DNA of 64,000 nt from Micrasema longulum (taxonomy: Eukaryota > Arthropoda > Insecta > Trichoptera > Brachycentridae): NCBI GenBank assembly GCA_022494885.1, contig JAGVSM010002402.1, positions 62,001-126,000 of the forward strand, read 5' to 3'. The position numbers and the translations under genes were made by a program. Of the stretch, positions 21,315 through 32,829 are shown in pieces. The notes under the pieces are model-generated. The model did not search any database. It had not been told where the DNA came from and saw only the letters and a program-made list of their open reading frames with translations. Numbering within the stretch: the stretch's first letter is position 1; the number at the start of each line of letters is the position of its first letter.

Positions 21315-22480
21315 AGGTTCACACTGACCCATTGTTTCAGACTGATAGGAGGTTTTATCGAGAACTCAGCCATCTTAGAAAGTATCCATTTTTATGTTCC
21401 TGATGTTTATCTCCGACAGCGTCAGTACAGACTGTTTTACCTCCCGGCTTCCAGAACCAACCTACCTTTGGTCATTCTGATTGGAAGAACAGTCGGGCAG
21501 TTAAACATAATCACTTTGGAGATCGACATCTTTTACATCAGTAAAACTATGACTAATGCTCTCTTATTTATTTTTATTTGTTTTACGAAAAAAACATTAC
21601 AAATAACATCAAATACTTCAAATATTATATAGGGACAACATATCGAATCGGGAACCCTTGAGAAATAATTCGATATTATTATTGTATAATGCCTACACTC
21701 CAATAACGGCTTGCCCACCACATACCGCACACCGTATCTGAGGACGTAAGTCTCCTTAGCGGTGCCCACGTACACGGAAAATTTTCTGTAATAAATAGTC
21801 TGGTAGCCTTAGCATCTTTGGGCAGAAAAAAAAATTCCAGAAGTTCATATTATGTACTTCATTGGATTGAGAAAAGAGAGAATTAAATTTTTCACAAATT
21901 GGGATTAAATTGATTGGACATGACTAATTCGCCGAAATTATAACAAAACTTTTTAAAAGCCTAGATGTTATTTTTGAAACCAGTCTGTTTATCCGACAGG
22001 ATCTACATAGCAGGACCACGGATAGTAGCGAGAAGCTCCATTCTGTAACCACAGAGATGAGAAAAGGGACAAGACCACAGGGTGTGTTCAGAAAACTGAT
22101 TAGGATATCTGCAGCAGCAAGAAGGGGAATCAACAATATTGAAAATAAATCATTTTTGATTAAAATTTACCATGACCTGATAAAAATTGCGTAGTCTAGT
22201 GATTAGGGATAACTCACCCTCCAATAACAAGAGTATTTGACTCGTTGACATAATTTCATTGATGCGAAAGATGGCGATCTCCAAAGTGATAATGTACAGC
22301 TGCCTGATTGCTCTTCCAATCGGCACAACCAGAGGCAGGTTGGTGCTGGAAGCCGGGAGGTAAAACAGTATGTGCTGACGCTGTCGGAAATAACTATCAG
22401 GAACATACGATTGATACTCTCTAAAACGGCTGAGTTCTCGATAAAAGCTCTCATCAAAGATCAGTGTCAACCCATCTTGA
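21315..22480. mobile_element. Long inverted-repeat element with repeat H centre
   Basis: Arms of about 235 bp face each other: 21315-21553 and 22245-22480. Shared blocks include TTTTATCGAGAACTCAGCC, CGACAGCGTCAG, CTGTTTTACCTCCCGGCTTC and CACTTTGGAGATCG. By eye the arms are about 80-85% identical. The centre (about 21690-22200) is a second copy of repeat H at 7.06-7.6 kb. Frames of 168 residues in the left arm and 106 in the right look alike only because the DNA is repeated, and I recognise no domain. It could be a foldback-like DNA element or two head-to-head insertions. Confidence 0.65.
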
Positions 22481-23200
22481 AAATATCTTAAACATAGTTT
22501 ACGGATTATAATTTAATAAAAAACCCGTTGTTTCAATAACTTTTCAGTATCCATACGTGAGGTCGCGCGTGCAAGGACATCCCATTTAATTAGGATAATT
22601 ATGTTAGTAATAATAAATTACTTACCGTTTTGCAATAATCATTATTAAATTTGGCGGTATTATTGGCGCAAGTAAGCGTAGTGCAGTTTTTCTGGGGCCG
22701 GATGGACAAATTACCGGTTTCTGTTTTCATCGCCATGTTTTATTTGCGGAGAAGTATAATTACGCTGCAATAACCGATATTTATATCGTGACTTGTCCCA
22801 AACTTTCGATAAATAATCACTCTAGAAATGTCTCGCAGAATTTAATTATAAATATACGAATCATAAATACTTGACTGTGTATTTTACTAGTAATTTTATA
22901 CGCGATTTGATTTCATAAAAAGTAAAAGTAGTATTGTAATTAAAATTATCTCGATCATTATAAAATCATTTTAAAGTCATATGATTTAATTAAGTACTAA
23001 CCCTCTCACCAAAAATGATGAAATAAACATTTACAATTTTAGTAAACATTGCATGTAATAACTATACAAATAGAATAAAAATTGGGTTAAGATTTACGGT
23101 ATTCCGCAGTTATGCATTTACGTATCGATCAAAAATAAATATTATTTAAAAATAACTAGTTATTGGCACTGAGAAAAGCATTTTGTAACAAATCGGAAAT
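22481..23200. other. No gene seen
   Basis: Nothing recognisable. Confidence 0.4.
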
Positions 23201-23204
23201 AAAT

Positions 23205-23775
23205 CACTAATACGTTAAAAAAATTGTCAACGTTTCGTATGTCGTGTATAAGGGTACAGAATATACGGTTATCTCAAACACTCTTTGGGTCTCACTCTCG
23301 ATGCTATCGGTATATTCGCGAGCAAGGGGGACAAATTCACGCATCTCGGAGGCTAGTAGCAAAGTAACCTTTACCGCTGCCACAGTACGCCTTATGTGCG
23401 CAGTTGCTTCCAAGCCTTTGTTAGAGGTGATTTTGCCAAATCTGCGAACGTCTGCCAATGTTTTTTCATGTTTAAGTAATTAGATATAAAATCTTGCGGT
23501 TTTTTTTATTTCAACTATAAATTATTTAAGCAATTGACTATGTATGCTTCATTTTTTCGATTTAATCGATTTAGGTCCGTATGCAGAGACAAAACTTAAG
23601 GTGAGGAAAGTACATTCTATTGTCAAATGCAGAAAATAACCCGAAGGTGAAGACAATAGAATGTACTTTCCTCACCGTAAGGTTTGTCTCTGCATACGGG
23701 TATTAATCTCTCATTTTTCGCATGTGTTTCGACTACACAGCACCGTAACGCACGGATACACACATACACAGAAAA
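23205..23775 (+). repeat. Repeat G copy 2, interrupted by a MITE
   Basis: Collinear with 10.98-11.40 kb over ACTCTTTGGGTCTCACTCTC, an AATTATTTAAGCAATTG-type box and TCTCTCATTTTTCGCATG. The MITE at 23574-23702 splits it. Confidence 0.6.
23574..23702. mobile_element. Harbinger-like MITE, near-perfect 48-bp hairpin arms
   Basis: Arms 23577-23624 and 23652-23699 are inverted copies with two mismatches in 48 bp, separated by a 27-nt loop. The ends read CCGTATGCAGAGACAAA and its inverse. TTA flanks both sides (23571-23573, 23703-23705), consistent with the TWA target of PIF/Harbinger elements. The paralogous site near 11345 lacks the insertion. Being so symmetrical, a transcript through it would fold into a long hairpin. 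Confidence 0.8.
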
Positions 23776-24120
23776 ATAATGGTTTATGAGTTTTATTACG
23801 CTTTACTTTGGGATTAATTGTTATCCTTTAGTTTACAGAGACTTCTGACTATTGTCACGTAGTTCTATATCAAAGTATTTTTTGTAGTCTTTTTTATCTA
23901 TAAAAAAAATGAAGTCCAAATCAAAGGTCCCTTACGCGTACAATAAAATCTGTAATTTGCGAGGTTTACAGGACAGAAAAAATAAAGCTTGACATTTTTT
24001 AAAAAAGCTATCAGATACAGTTGAATTGGTGCGCTTTAGCGTTATCTACTAAAATAATGTACTGTATCATCACGTTTGTTTCATGTTTTTTTGCAACTTC
24101 TATATTAAAGATGTACGAGT
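23776..24120. other. No gene seen
   Basis: AT-rich. It may be part of the element that ends with the motif at 24.15 kb. Confidence 0.35.
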
Positions 24121-24139
24121 ATGGTGGGATTTGCATGTT

Positions 24140-24225
24140 AGTTTAATTAGTTCCCCGAAGAAGAAACGGATACGTCTCGAAAAGTCGGTAAGTGGTTGTA
24201 TAAAATTATTTAGTAATATTTAATA
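24140..24225 (+). repeat. Penelope-like 3' region with degenerate hammerhead-like motif
   Basis: CCGAAGA at 24155-24161, then a short imperfect stem (ACG-GATA-CGT) and CGAAA at 24178-24182 followed by GTC at 24184-24186. This resembles the CTGANGA / GAAA / GTC layout of the minimal hammerhead ribozymes known in Penelope-like elements. The first box has C for the required U, so activity is unlikely. No Penelope protein is next to it. Confidence 0.35.
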
Positions 24226-24868
24226 AACGACTATACCCATGAGATGATATCGTGCAAAAGCGAGGATAACTAATAATTTATTCACTATCGCTCAACAAAG
24301 CAAAGTTGAATTTGTTTTTGCAAATTAATTTGAAAGCAATATTTAAAAAAAACCCTCTAAATAAATGATCGCGATACTTACACTTACAATTTCAAATTGT
24401 GCGTAGTTTGTTAAATAAATTAGGAAAAGCCCTCGATTCCACGAAAGCTGTAAAAGCTTTGGAAACATCTCTCAGCAATAATTAGTCGCCTTGCCAAGCA
24501 TGGCGCTTCTCGTGACTACTCCTGTACTGTACTGTACTGCCTATATTGCGCTGATGGTATTCGTACTGGTGTCTGAGGACAAAATTAGTTTGGACACGTC
24601 GGCGTCGGCGTCTTGAAATACGAATTGTCGGTTTCATCTTCCATAGTAATGGGCTTATTTAAAAGACAGAAGCTCAATTTCACAGTCTATTTGAGTTGAC
24701 GATTTGATACTGAGTAATTAAATTATTTTGTCAGTTATATTCAAAAAAACTTTTTTAGAAGTAAATTCAATTCATTTTTACTATCTGTTTTTTGCAAAAA
24801 CCGCCGTTATTTTTTTATAAAACAAATTCTTTCTACCGTTATTTTAATATTTATGCAACTGGTTTTTT
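24226..24868. other. No gene seen
   Basis: Nothing recognisable apart from a short CTGTA run near 24525. Confidence 0.4.
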
Positions 24869-24869
24869 T

Positions 24870-25135
24870 TACGTCTGCCTCGTAGTCAGTGCGTCTGCCT
24901 ACCGTGCACGAGGTTGCGAGTTCAATTCCCGACATGACTGATATGAAATATTTATTTATAAAGGAGTTTATAGAAAAAGTCACTAGAATATTTCACAGAT
25001 TCAGGACTGGCACCTGAAGCGTTAGACTGATCATTTTACCTTCATACTACAAAAATGATCAATACACGCTGCTTTTGATGTACCGAAGCAGTGCACTATG
25101 GGCCATTAGGTGCGGAAAGGGAATAATAAAAAATC
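24870..25135 (+). mobile_element. SINE-A copy 5 (5'-truncated)
   Basis: Box A region CTCGTAGTCAGTGCGTCTGC, box B GAGTTCAATTCCCGACATG, TCAGGACTGGCACCTGAAGC, CTGATCATTTTACCTTCATA and a final AGTGCACTATGGGCCATTAG GTGCGG. The leader half before the tRNA-like head is absent. Confidence 0.8.
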
Positions 25136-25229
25136 ATATTTCTTAAGGTGCCATAAATGAGATTACATTTTTAACGTTTTAACGAGTTTTTTTTAATGCT
25201 GACTTTCTTTTAAAATTTCCCCCAGTCCT

Positions 25230-25800
25230 ACCATTATTGCATTAGTCTATCAAACGCAGCGTAGCTCGATTATTTTTTCTGTCAATCTTGAGACTGAAAT
25301 ATTCTCGTATTAAACACATTTTTAAATAAATCGACAGTGAGATGGTAAAAGGATGAATACATTTCTCTCCGAACTCAAGTGGCTTCATTTTTATCAGCGC
25401 ATAAACTTTAAACGTCTCTCACTTCTTTATAATATTCTTCACAACCCTTGCGCTCCAAAATATCTAACTGAGAATTTAATTTACTTTTCTGATCATGGTC
25501 TTCCGCTTCGCTCTTCTCAAGAGAGAACATTTTACATGCCTCGACATAGCACATCATTGTTCAGCTATTCCTTTTCCGTTCAAGCTGCTAGACTTTGGAA
25601 TGAGCTACCTCTTCATATAAACAATGGACCTTCTCTAGCCACCTTTAAGAAATGCCTGAAGTGTTATTACATATCTCCAGAATCCTGAACTCCTTGGATT
25701 TTTACTGTTTTTCTTTTTAATTATATATTTTTATCCCCTTTTCTTTCCTTGGTTCCTCTTTCTCTCTCCTTCCAAACTCATTATCTGATTCCACATTCCT
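25230..25800 (+). mobile_element. Jockey/L1-like LINE C-terminal fragment
   Basis: An open frame from 25353 to 25688 reads ELKWLHFYQRINFKRLSLLY, then APKYLTENLIYFSDHG, LPLRSSQERTFYMPRHST and FSVQAARLWNELPLHI, and ends FKKCLKCYYISPES. The W-L-x-RI box, the long linker and the FSVxAARLWNxLP box are the standard C-terminal landmarks of several LINE clades. Decayed sequence at 25240-25350 probably belongs to the preceding NAA-x-F region. The polymerase core is missing. The 111-codon frame is intact but too short to act alone. The T/C-rich stretch to about 25.8 kb is the likely 3' UTR. Confidence 0.75.
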
Positions 25801-26258
25801 CATCGTTTAATATGTATAACTTAATGTACTTATTAAAAAAAAGTTAATATGTGCAAGCCTTATCTCCCGGTTAAAAAACAGCTGTTACTTAAAAAAAAAA
25901 AATAATAATAATTTTTTGTGTGTTTGTATCTTTTGATATATATTTATGCCTTTTTAGTACAAAATTTCGATCAAATCTTGTGCTGACCAGTTTGTTTTTT
26001 AGTTGGGTTGAAGATATTGCTTTTAACAATAAATCTGCCAAAGTACTTATTCTTTGTACTGAAGTTTTAAATGAATAAACTGTACAGAACGAGAAAATAA
26101 TTGCTTCTGCCACATACCTCATAGTTTGAAAAGAAAAGATCAACCCCGTATTCTAAAAAGCAGATAAATCATTAACCCGATAAAATTCCTGTTTTCTAAG
26201 ATTTAAAAAAATTATTTAACGACAAATCAAAACAAAGGTAGGAATTCGAATGAAAGTC
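25801..26258. other. No gene seen
   Basis: AT-rich with nothing recognisable. Confidence 0.4.
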
Positions 26259-26261
26259 AGT

Positions 26262-26400
26262 CAAGAAAGTCCACCCGTGGTCCACCCGTGGTCAGGGCGT
26301 TTACCACTCATGCAAGTGGTCCCGGGTTCCATTTCCGACGCAGTTGATAAAAAATATTTCCGCAGTGCGATGGATGGTAAAATGGTATATGTGTCACTTT
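26262..26400 (+). mobile_element. SINE-A copy 6 (tRNA-like head, divergent)
   Basis: CCACCCGTGGTCAGGGCG as box A region and GGTCCCGGGTTCCATTTCCG as box B region, then TTGATAAAAAATATTTCCG. A TCCACCCGTGG unit is duplicated in tandem at its start. The 3' body is not recognisable. Confidence 0.5.
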
Positions 26401-26942
26401 TTTAAAAACCTACATTTTCACATAAAATATGCTCTTTCATGTATGATAATATCTCTCTTTTATTCGGATTTTGTGGAAACTTGAGAGTACGCTTACGCTA
26501 CGTCATTAAATTAAGTACATAAGAGATTTATTTAAAATTTCTATTTGCAGAGTGAAGATAAGACAAAATAACGGACTAATCCGGCGAAAGAGTTATGCCT
26601 AGTGAGATACGCACATTCCTAGAGCTTCATTAGTGATATTTGTAAAAGAAACAGCCGAGAAATGTTTCAGATATTAGTACATACTCGTTATATACACGAG
26701 TGTTTTAGGGCCAGACCGCTAAACTTCAGAGGAATATTCCTCGTGGTGAACATTAAAAATAATCCATATAAGTTTTTTTTTAAAACCCTTTTTTTATAAA
26801 AAAATTAAAAAAATTATTAGAAAATTAGTGATATACGTTCTAATTTAACCATTTTATTCAGGAAAATTTTTTTAGTGAATCAAACCTATTCTGTCTCCCG
26901 ATGGATGATGTAATGTTTATGAAATTTAACCCTAAACCAGAG
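26401..26942. other. No gene seen
   Basis: Nothing recognisable apart from a short GGAATATTCC palindrome near 26732. Confidence 0.4.
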
Positions 26943-26943
26943 A

Positions 26944-27190
26944 AACGCCCGCGCCGTAGTGAAGTGGTTCGTGTGTTCGCTTACCATTCTGGCAGGGCAA
27001 ACCTGAAATAGAGATTTTAAAAGTTGTTTAAACTGAAATGCTTTATTGTTCCTGGACTGGCACATAAAACGTTGGACTCTTCACCTTACCTTCGTGTAAT
27101 AGACGTTCAAAATACGCTGCATTTGGTTAATCATTTCTGTGCCCTATGCATCACTCGATTTGGAAAGGGGAATGCTGATGAATAATTAGT
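26944..27190 (+). mobile_element. SINE-A copy 7
   Basis: Head GCCGTAGTGAAGTGGTTCGTG with box B deleted at TTACCATTCTGGCAGGG, then AACTGAAATGCTTTATTGTT, CTGGACTGGCACATAAAACG, TCACCTTACCTTCGTGTAAT, TTCAAAATACGCTGCATTTG and GTGCCCTATGCATCACTCG, ending near GGGGAATGCTGATGAAT. Confidence 0.75.
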
Positions 27191-28715
27191 AATTATGAAG
27201 TGCGTCGAGCTTCCATGCATAAGATCCGGATTTTTATTCCCAACAGAATCAATTAACCCTTTGGTCCCTGAACATAGATTAAGCTTAGTTATAAAACTTT
27301 TACGAAGAATTTTTTCACTCCCGGACAAATTTATCCCATTAGGGAGCAAAGGCTTAAAGATGTGTATTAAAAATGATTTTTCGCTGTTGCCTTATTCGAG
27401 TCATAATCACCAAAATATCGTAATCGAAAAAAACAGTATTTTTCTTCTTTTTATTATAGCTTATTGATCAATTCTGTTTATATTTTTTTCTGTTCAAACT
27501 GTTTCTTGTTATAATGTGAAATATTTGTTTCATTGAAAAAATATATTTAAACGATTATTTTATTTTTTCACGATATATTTCTCTTATATTTCCAGGTTGA
27601 CTCGTTTATAAAATATTTTTACTTCATTATTGCTCCTTTGCGATTATTTTTTATAGTTTTAAAAATTTATCATTATTAGAAGACAATATTTGTTATTATT
27701 TTGGAGTGATCTTTCTAGTTTTTAAGTATTATCTTCCTTTACATCTTTTAATGTAAGCTTTTATTTTCTGTTGAAAAGGTGCTATCAGGTTTTTGGTGTT
27801 TTTTTTTTTCTGTCAGTGCCTGTTTCAATTTATGCTGGAATTTTGTTATTTTAGTTATATCTTTATCATTGCAGTTATCATTTTATTTTCATGTACAAAT
27901 ATTTTCGGTGTCTATTGTTTGTGTCTATATTGTTATTCCTTTCTATTTTTGTTATTTTTGTTTATTGTAAATTATTGTAACTTGTTTTTGGCGGATGTTA
28001 TTATCTTTTGGTAGAAGGCCCTAATAAAGGGCAAAAGTTTTCTCTGGGAATCAATTCGAATATTCTATACATAAAATATTGTTTTTATCGGTTACGACGT
28101 TTTGGCCATCATGGCTCGATATTTTTTATAGTTGCTCCCTAGAGCATAAATATTGATTATCTCAACATAATTTGAAAATAAAAGTCGAATAGGAGAAAGG
28201 CAGAAATTACTTGAACCTTTGGACAGTTCAAATATTTAATATTTTTGTTTATCTGTGGATGACATAATGTTTTCAAATGAAATACTAAAGAGTGCCTACT
28301 GTCAGAAAATGAAATTTGTATTTAAATTAAATTATTAACCCTTTGTTTTAACCACTATTAATTCATTTAATTACATAGCAGTTTTAATACTACATAAACT
28401 CCTTTATTATGGAAATAAATATTCTTATTTTTTTAAATTTTAGCTTCGAATTCGGTCCGTAATAAATAAATAAAAAGTGTCTGAAGATGCTATTTAAGAT
28501 TAAAAGCGTCAATTAGGAAAATGTATGAGTGGAAATTTATCAAGTAATTTTAATTTATCACTGACATACAAATATGTATAAGTTATTTTATAAATAATGG
28601 GTGGTTAAGAACAAACTGTGTTGAAATTTTATGTTTACTTGGTTCACCGATAAGCACTAACACATCAACATAAAAATAAAACATCAGGTAAAATTCTATA
28701 TTCCGACTCTAGGTT
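27191..28715. other. T-rich sequence, part likely LINE 3' UTR
   Basis: 27.5-28.0 kb is extremely T-rich on the plus strand. It ends in GGCCCTAATAAAGGGC, a small stem-loop like those at other LINE tails. Hydrophobic frames at 27.78-28.01 kb are a product of this composition. A 90-residue frame at 27195-27467 shows no motif I recognise. Confidence 0.45.
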
Positions 28716-28832
28716 GAGAAACAATAAAGTACTATTTATCGATCAGCATAGAACAAACTGTGGCCGTAATTCTCCAATGACCCGGCTCTGTCGTATTGTT
28801 AACTCAAAACCAGATCTAGATTTATAATATAA
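28715..28832 (+). mobile_element. Jockey-like LINE C-terminal fragment, same family as 36.1 kb
   Basis: RLRNNKVLFIDQHRTNCGRN, SPMTRLCRIVNSKPDLDL and a stop. This aligns without gaps to the corresponding part at 36.45-36.54 kb, with several substitutions. Confidence 0.8.
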
Positions 28833-29370
28833 AAAATCAAACACTGATTTGAGTCTACTGAACACTTTTTTTTATTTTTACAAATATAAAAACAAAAATT
28901 ACGTGATAATTGTTTCGCCTTGTTAGGGCATTTTCAAATTATTGTTTGATTTCTTATATTATGAGTTTAAATATGGAGTTCGACAAAATAAGCACTAAAT
29001 CAAAAAATAAATCTGGACTTTTTTAATTAAAGTTTACAACGATTTAAACGAACACTAAATAAAAAGTCCAGATCTCGTTCTTCTTGACGTTCTTTATGTT
29101 TGTCAATGCCTCTTTAATTTTTTTTTATTGTTTTTAACTATTCTTATATAGTAATATATGTTGTTTCTTTGTTTTTTCATATTATTATTATTGTTGCTGT
29201 GTTTCTTATCATATATAATATTTGTGATGTTATATACTCAATACTCATGTGTCTGTGTCAACTAATTGGTCGTCTCAGCTCAACACAGGACTTTTTGTCC
29301 CAGGGAGTTGGGACTTATGTCTCAAATAATTTGTAATAAACTGCGTGTAAAGAAATAAATAAAATAATAT
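28833..29370 (+). mobile_element. LINE 3' UTR (probable)
   Basis: T-rich non-coding sequence ends in CAGGACTTTTTGTCCCAGGG AGTTGGGAC and a TAAA-rich tail at 29352-29368. This is the layout seen after other Jockey-like tails in the window. Confidence 0.45.
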
Positions 29371-30205
29371 TCACCCCTATAAATTGTGTAAATGGACAAT
29401 GTCCGTAAATTATTTAATAAATAATAATGATGACATTGGTTAATTAAACGTTCAATGCACTGCACATTTAAAAACTACATATAGAATTAAAAGTAAAATG
29501 TTTGTTTGTATTTTTAGGCTTATAATAACAAGAGCGTATTTTGTATTAGAGATAGCGCGTCGTTCAAACGCAGAGAAAAACGCATTACAATGCTGTCTGA
29601 ATATGTCTGGAAAAATATTCTTTCTATTTCAAATGAAATTTCGAGCCAAAAAATAAATTCCTGTATAACATAATACACACACAGAAAAGAGCCAGCGCAC
29701 AATAACACGCATTTCGAGTATTCCAGAAGCAAGAAGAGAATAAATCATCCGCTGAAAATGAAATTGATACAGTCCCATAGATCATCTGTTCCGGAGCATA
29801 ATTCACAATAATACGACGCTCTCTTGCCCCCCTTGTCACGAGGAGATGAAGAGCATCTCCAGAGAGACGACGCTTCATCATCACATTCTAGGGGGAGGAA
29901 TTAAAATTCTAATTATACGTTATACGTCGGTACAGAAGTCGCTCGTGACGGTAAATGGCCCGACTAAAAGTTAACAGACAGAGCGAAAGATGTCACTGGT
30001 ATATTTCTGGTGTCATGTTCCAGAGAGTGTAATTGCAAACAGATTTAGGAGAACAAGACCCGCCAAGGTTATGGTAGATTGCTTTTTTAATTACAATTAA
30101 GTAATGCGATGTTTAATCTTCCAAGTGACAGATGGTCTCAAATATACTTTTAAAAGAACTAATTTAAAGCATATCACACAAAGATAAAATTGTTAATTTA
30201 TTTTT
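29371..30205. other. No gene seen; mixed-composition unique sequence
   Basis: 29.5-30.1 kb has no match to other repeats here and somewhat higher GC. No domain or splice-flanked frame that I can support. Confidence 0.4.
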
Positions 30206-30206
30206 T

Positions 30207-30260
30207 AAGGCACTGTTTTCATGAGACATTTTAAGGCACTATTTTCATGAGACATTTTAA
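30207..30260. repeat. Tandem duplication, 27-bp unit, two copies
   Basis: TTTTAAGGCACTGTTTTCAT and GAGACAT are repeated at once with a single change (CTG to CTA). Confidence 0.85.
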
Positions 30261-30770
30261 AATAAGATACACGAGTTAAAGGCATGTTTGAACATAAGCA
30301 ATAAAGATCATAAAGGCGGAGTTGGACGCGGCGCTGGTACGGTCATGTTATATATGAATACATAATACTTCAGAGTATAAACGCGCTGCGAAACGCGACA
30401 AAAATCATTCTAGTTATGTGAATATGATGTACAAAACAATAACTCTTTGGTACTCAGGCCGAGAATCATAAGCACAGTGACGAAACCGTCCGTTACACGT
30501 TTGTTGTTAAACCAAAAATTTACCACGGCTTGTTTTATGCAATAGAGCAAAATTACATTTCTATGGCTGAAGCACATTATTACTATGAGTATAATACGGA
30601 CATGTTCAGGATTTGAGTATTCGTTTGGAAATATAAAATAAATTGATAAGTAACATGTGGTTGGTTATAAGCTCTCGTAAATTAAAGTAGATTTTATATA
30701 TTTGTTTATATTAATATTGTTCTTAATATGGGATATTTGGGCGACCTTTATATAGAATACTGTTTAAAAT
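30261..30770. other. No gene seen
   Basis: Nothing recognisable. Confidence 0.4.
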
Positions 30771-30774
30771 GAAT

Positions 30775-31198
30775 TAATCTTTGTTTTTAATTTTTGTATA
30801 AAATTGTAAGATTCAATATGCCTATGTATTTGTAATTTTCTCAAACTGAACGGTCTTTATTTACATTTATGTCAAAATTGAAATGTCACTATCAAAATAT
30901 TTAAATTGTTCCTTTGTCCTTCTTCTTTCATTCCCTCCATTTTTCATTTTTCCATCCCCTCTCCTCTCTTCATAGTGTAGTGTTTATTTTTCTTATAAAT
31001 ATATATTTTTTTGTTAATCTTTGCTTTTAATTTTTGTATAAAATTGTAAGATTCAATATGTCCATGTATTTATAATTTTCTCAAACTGAACGGTTTGGGT
31101 AGGTAGGAAAAAATTGCCTGAAGGCAATATGCCCGCCCTTATATATATATATATATATTGTACATGTATATAAAGTGTCAAATAAATAAATAAATAAT
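30775..31198 (+). mobile_element. LINE 3' UTR with an 80-bp direct duplication
   Basis: 30775-30854 and 31015-31094 are about 95% identical and exactly 240 bp apart. The second copy runs on to a stem-loop, ATTGCC-TGAA-GGCAAT (31109-31124), an AT microsatellite at 31140-31160 and a TAAA tail at 31182-31196. No coding part is seen, so assignment as a LINE 3' end rests on the tail. Confidence 0.6.
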
Positions 31199-32165
31199 CA
31201 AATTAAGAACATTATATCAAATATGGAACGCTAGTAAAACTAAATTAACTTATTTTTTCCAGGTTGTATCCAGAAATCCGGATTCAAGACTCTTTATAAC
31301 TCAGAAATGTTTGACTCGAAAAAAGGGATATTTTGAAAAAGGCACGAAATCAAAGGCAAGGATTGAATCTAGAGCAAAACCTGACGTCATTAGTGCCTGC
31401 CATGTTGAATGTTCGGAGGCCGATAACATCGGTGTCATATGATTATTGCATGCAAAATTTATGCATCCCATATTAGGAGTACTTTTTTGAAAATGGGTTT
31501 TTCAGTTCTTTTTGCTTAAAACGGTGACATTTGTATATTTATTTTGATATTTTAAGATATTTGATGTTATTCTTTTCCTGAGATTTAAATGAAGATTTTT
31601 TCTTAAACTATTCAACATTCGGTACATATTCTCTACATTTTGCCATTATGAGTACATATTGCCTAAAACATGAATCACCTCAGTAGTTTGTATTTGTAAA
31701 ACAAATAAAAAAAAACATTATGTTACCATAATAAGCGTAATATTTTTTTGATAATTTACGTTTTCTTACTTCAGTTTTACTCAAGGAATCAATCTAATTG
31801 TTTTTGCATCGGAGCGTTTATACTTATTAAGTTACCTGGAATCTATCATGTTTAATGACACCTACACTCTACACTATGTTGGTACACGTTACGTATAATA
31901 TGGCTATATACTTGTTACAAAAATAAACGGTGCCATCAGCCAAAGTAAGTATACAAACTTGAGCTACCGTTTTTTCATTGTAGAACGAAATGGTCATTAT
32001 AACGTTTCTTGTTCGTGTGGAAATAGCATGAACCATAACATACCTAATATACCTACATATAGGTATTTGGTTTCTACACGTATATCGTTGTTGAACTGGA
32101 TTTACACGGGGCAATAAACAGGCAGGACGATATTGTTGCTGATAGCGACGAGGTTGTCAATTTTT
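31199..32165. other. No gene seen
   Basis: Two short reading frames without motifs. No repeat match in the window. Confidence 0.4.
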
Positions 32166-32169
32166 TTAA

Positions 32170-32800
32170 TGTTCCAGATTAGCAATTAGCAAAAATTGGC
32201 AAATCTGCTTTTCTTTCATACTTTTACTTTTATTTGCTTTATATATAACTTGACATTTTTTAGTTTTTTCATTTTGTATTTTTGTGTTATTCAATTTATT
32301 GGGTACTCAATCTTATTTGGCATGTTGTTTATTACTTATATTTCTTACTTTAGTTTGGATTGAGTTTCTAGAAACCATATCTCAATTATCAGATCAATTA
32401 TGTTTTTATGTATATATTCATTTTCTATTGATTTCAATGATACTATTGTTTTGTTTTTTTTTTCAATACTATTAAATTTTACTATATTTTGTTGATTTCA
32501 ATGATAATATTATTTTGTATATTTGATTATGTATGAACCTAAATTTGTATAATTTATATTTTAATATTTATTTTTGTTTTTTTTTTATTGTATTCTTTGG
32601 AATTTTATTATTTATAACCTTTACCTTGTTTTTCTGGATTTTTATATTGCATCACGTGTCATTATATTTGAGTCTAATTAATTTTAATAGGTTTATTTTT
32701 ATTGTTATTATTATGGCTTGACACGGTTATAGCCTAAAAAGTTTTAATAAGTTCACTTTTATTTAAACGAGTGTAGTTTTGAATAAATAAATAAATATTG
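32170..32800 (+). mobile_element. T-rich LINE 3' UTR with TAAA tail (probable)
   Basis: Strongly T-rich, ending in GACACGGTTATAGCCTAAAA and AATAAATAAATAAAT at 32780-32796. Hydrophobic frames at 32284-32721 reflect T-rich codons, not a membrane protein. Confidence 0.5.
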
Positions 32801-32829
32801 TCCATTCCCAGTTCCTAAATTCTCAGTTC

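Noticed and set aside
21126..21632. 168-residue frame as a host gene
   Set aside because: It overlaps the inverted-repeat element. The right arm gives a similar peptide only through DNA repetition, and no domain is recognisable.
27253..27270. PiggyBac-like starts TTAA-CCCTTT, also at 28335 and a right-end look-alike at 274-283
   Set aside because: No opposite terminus at a plausible distance in the right orientation was found, so they stay unsupported.
27779..28014. Hydrophobic frames that look like membrane proteins (also 32284-32721)
   Set aside because: Phe/Leu/Ile/Tyr content follows from extreme T-richness on that strand. The tracts end in LINE-type tails.
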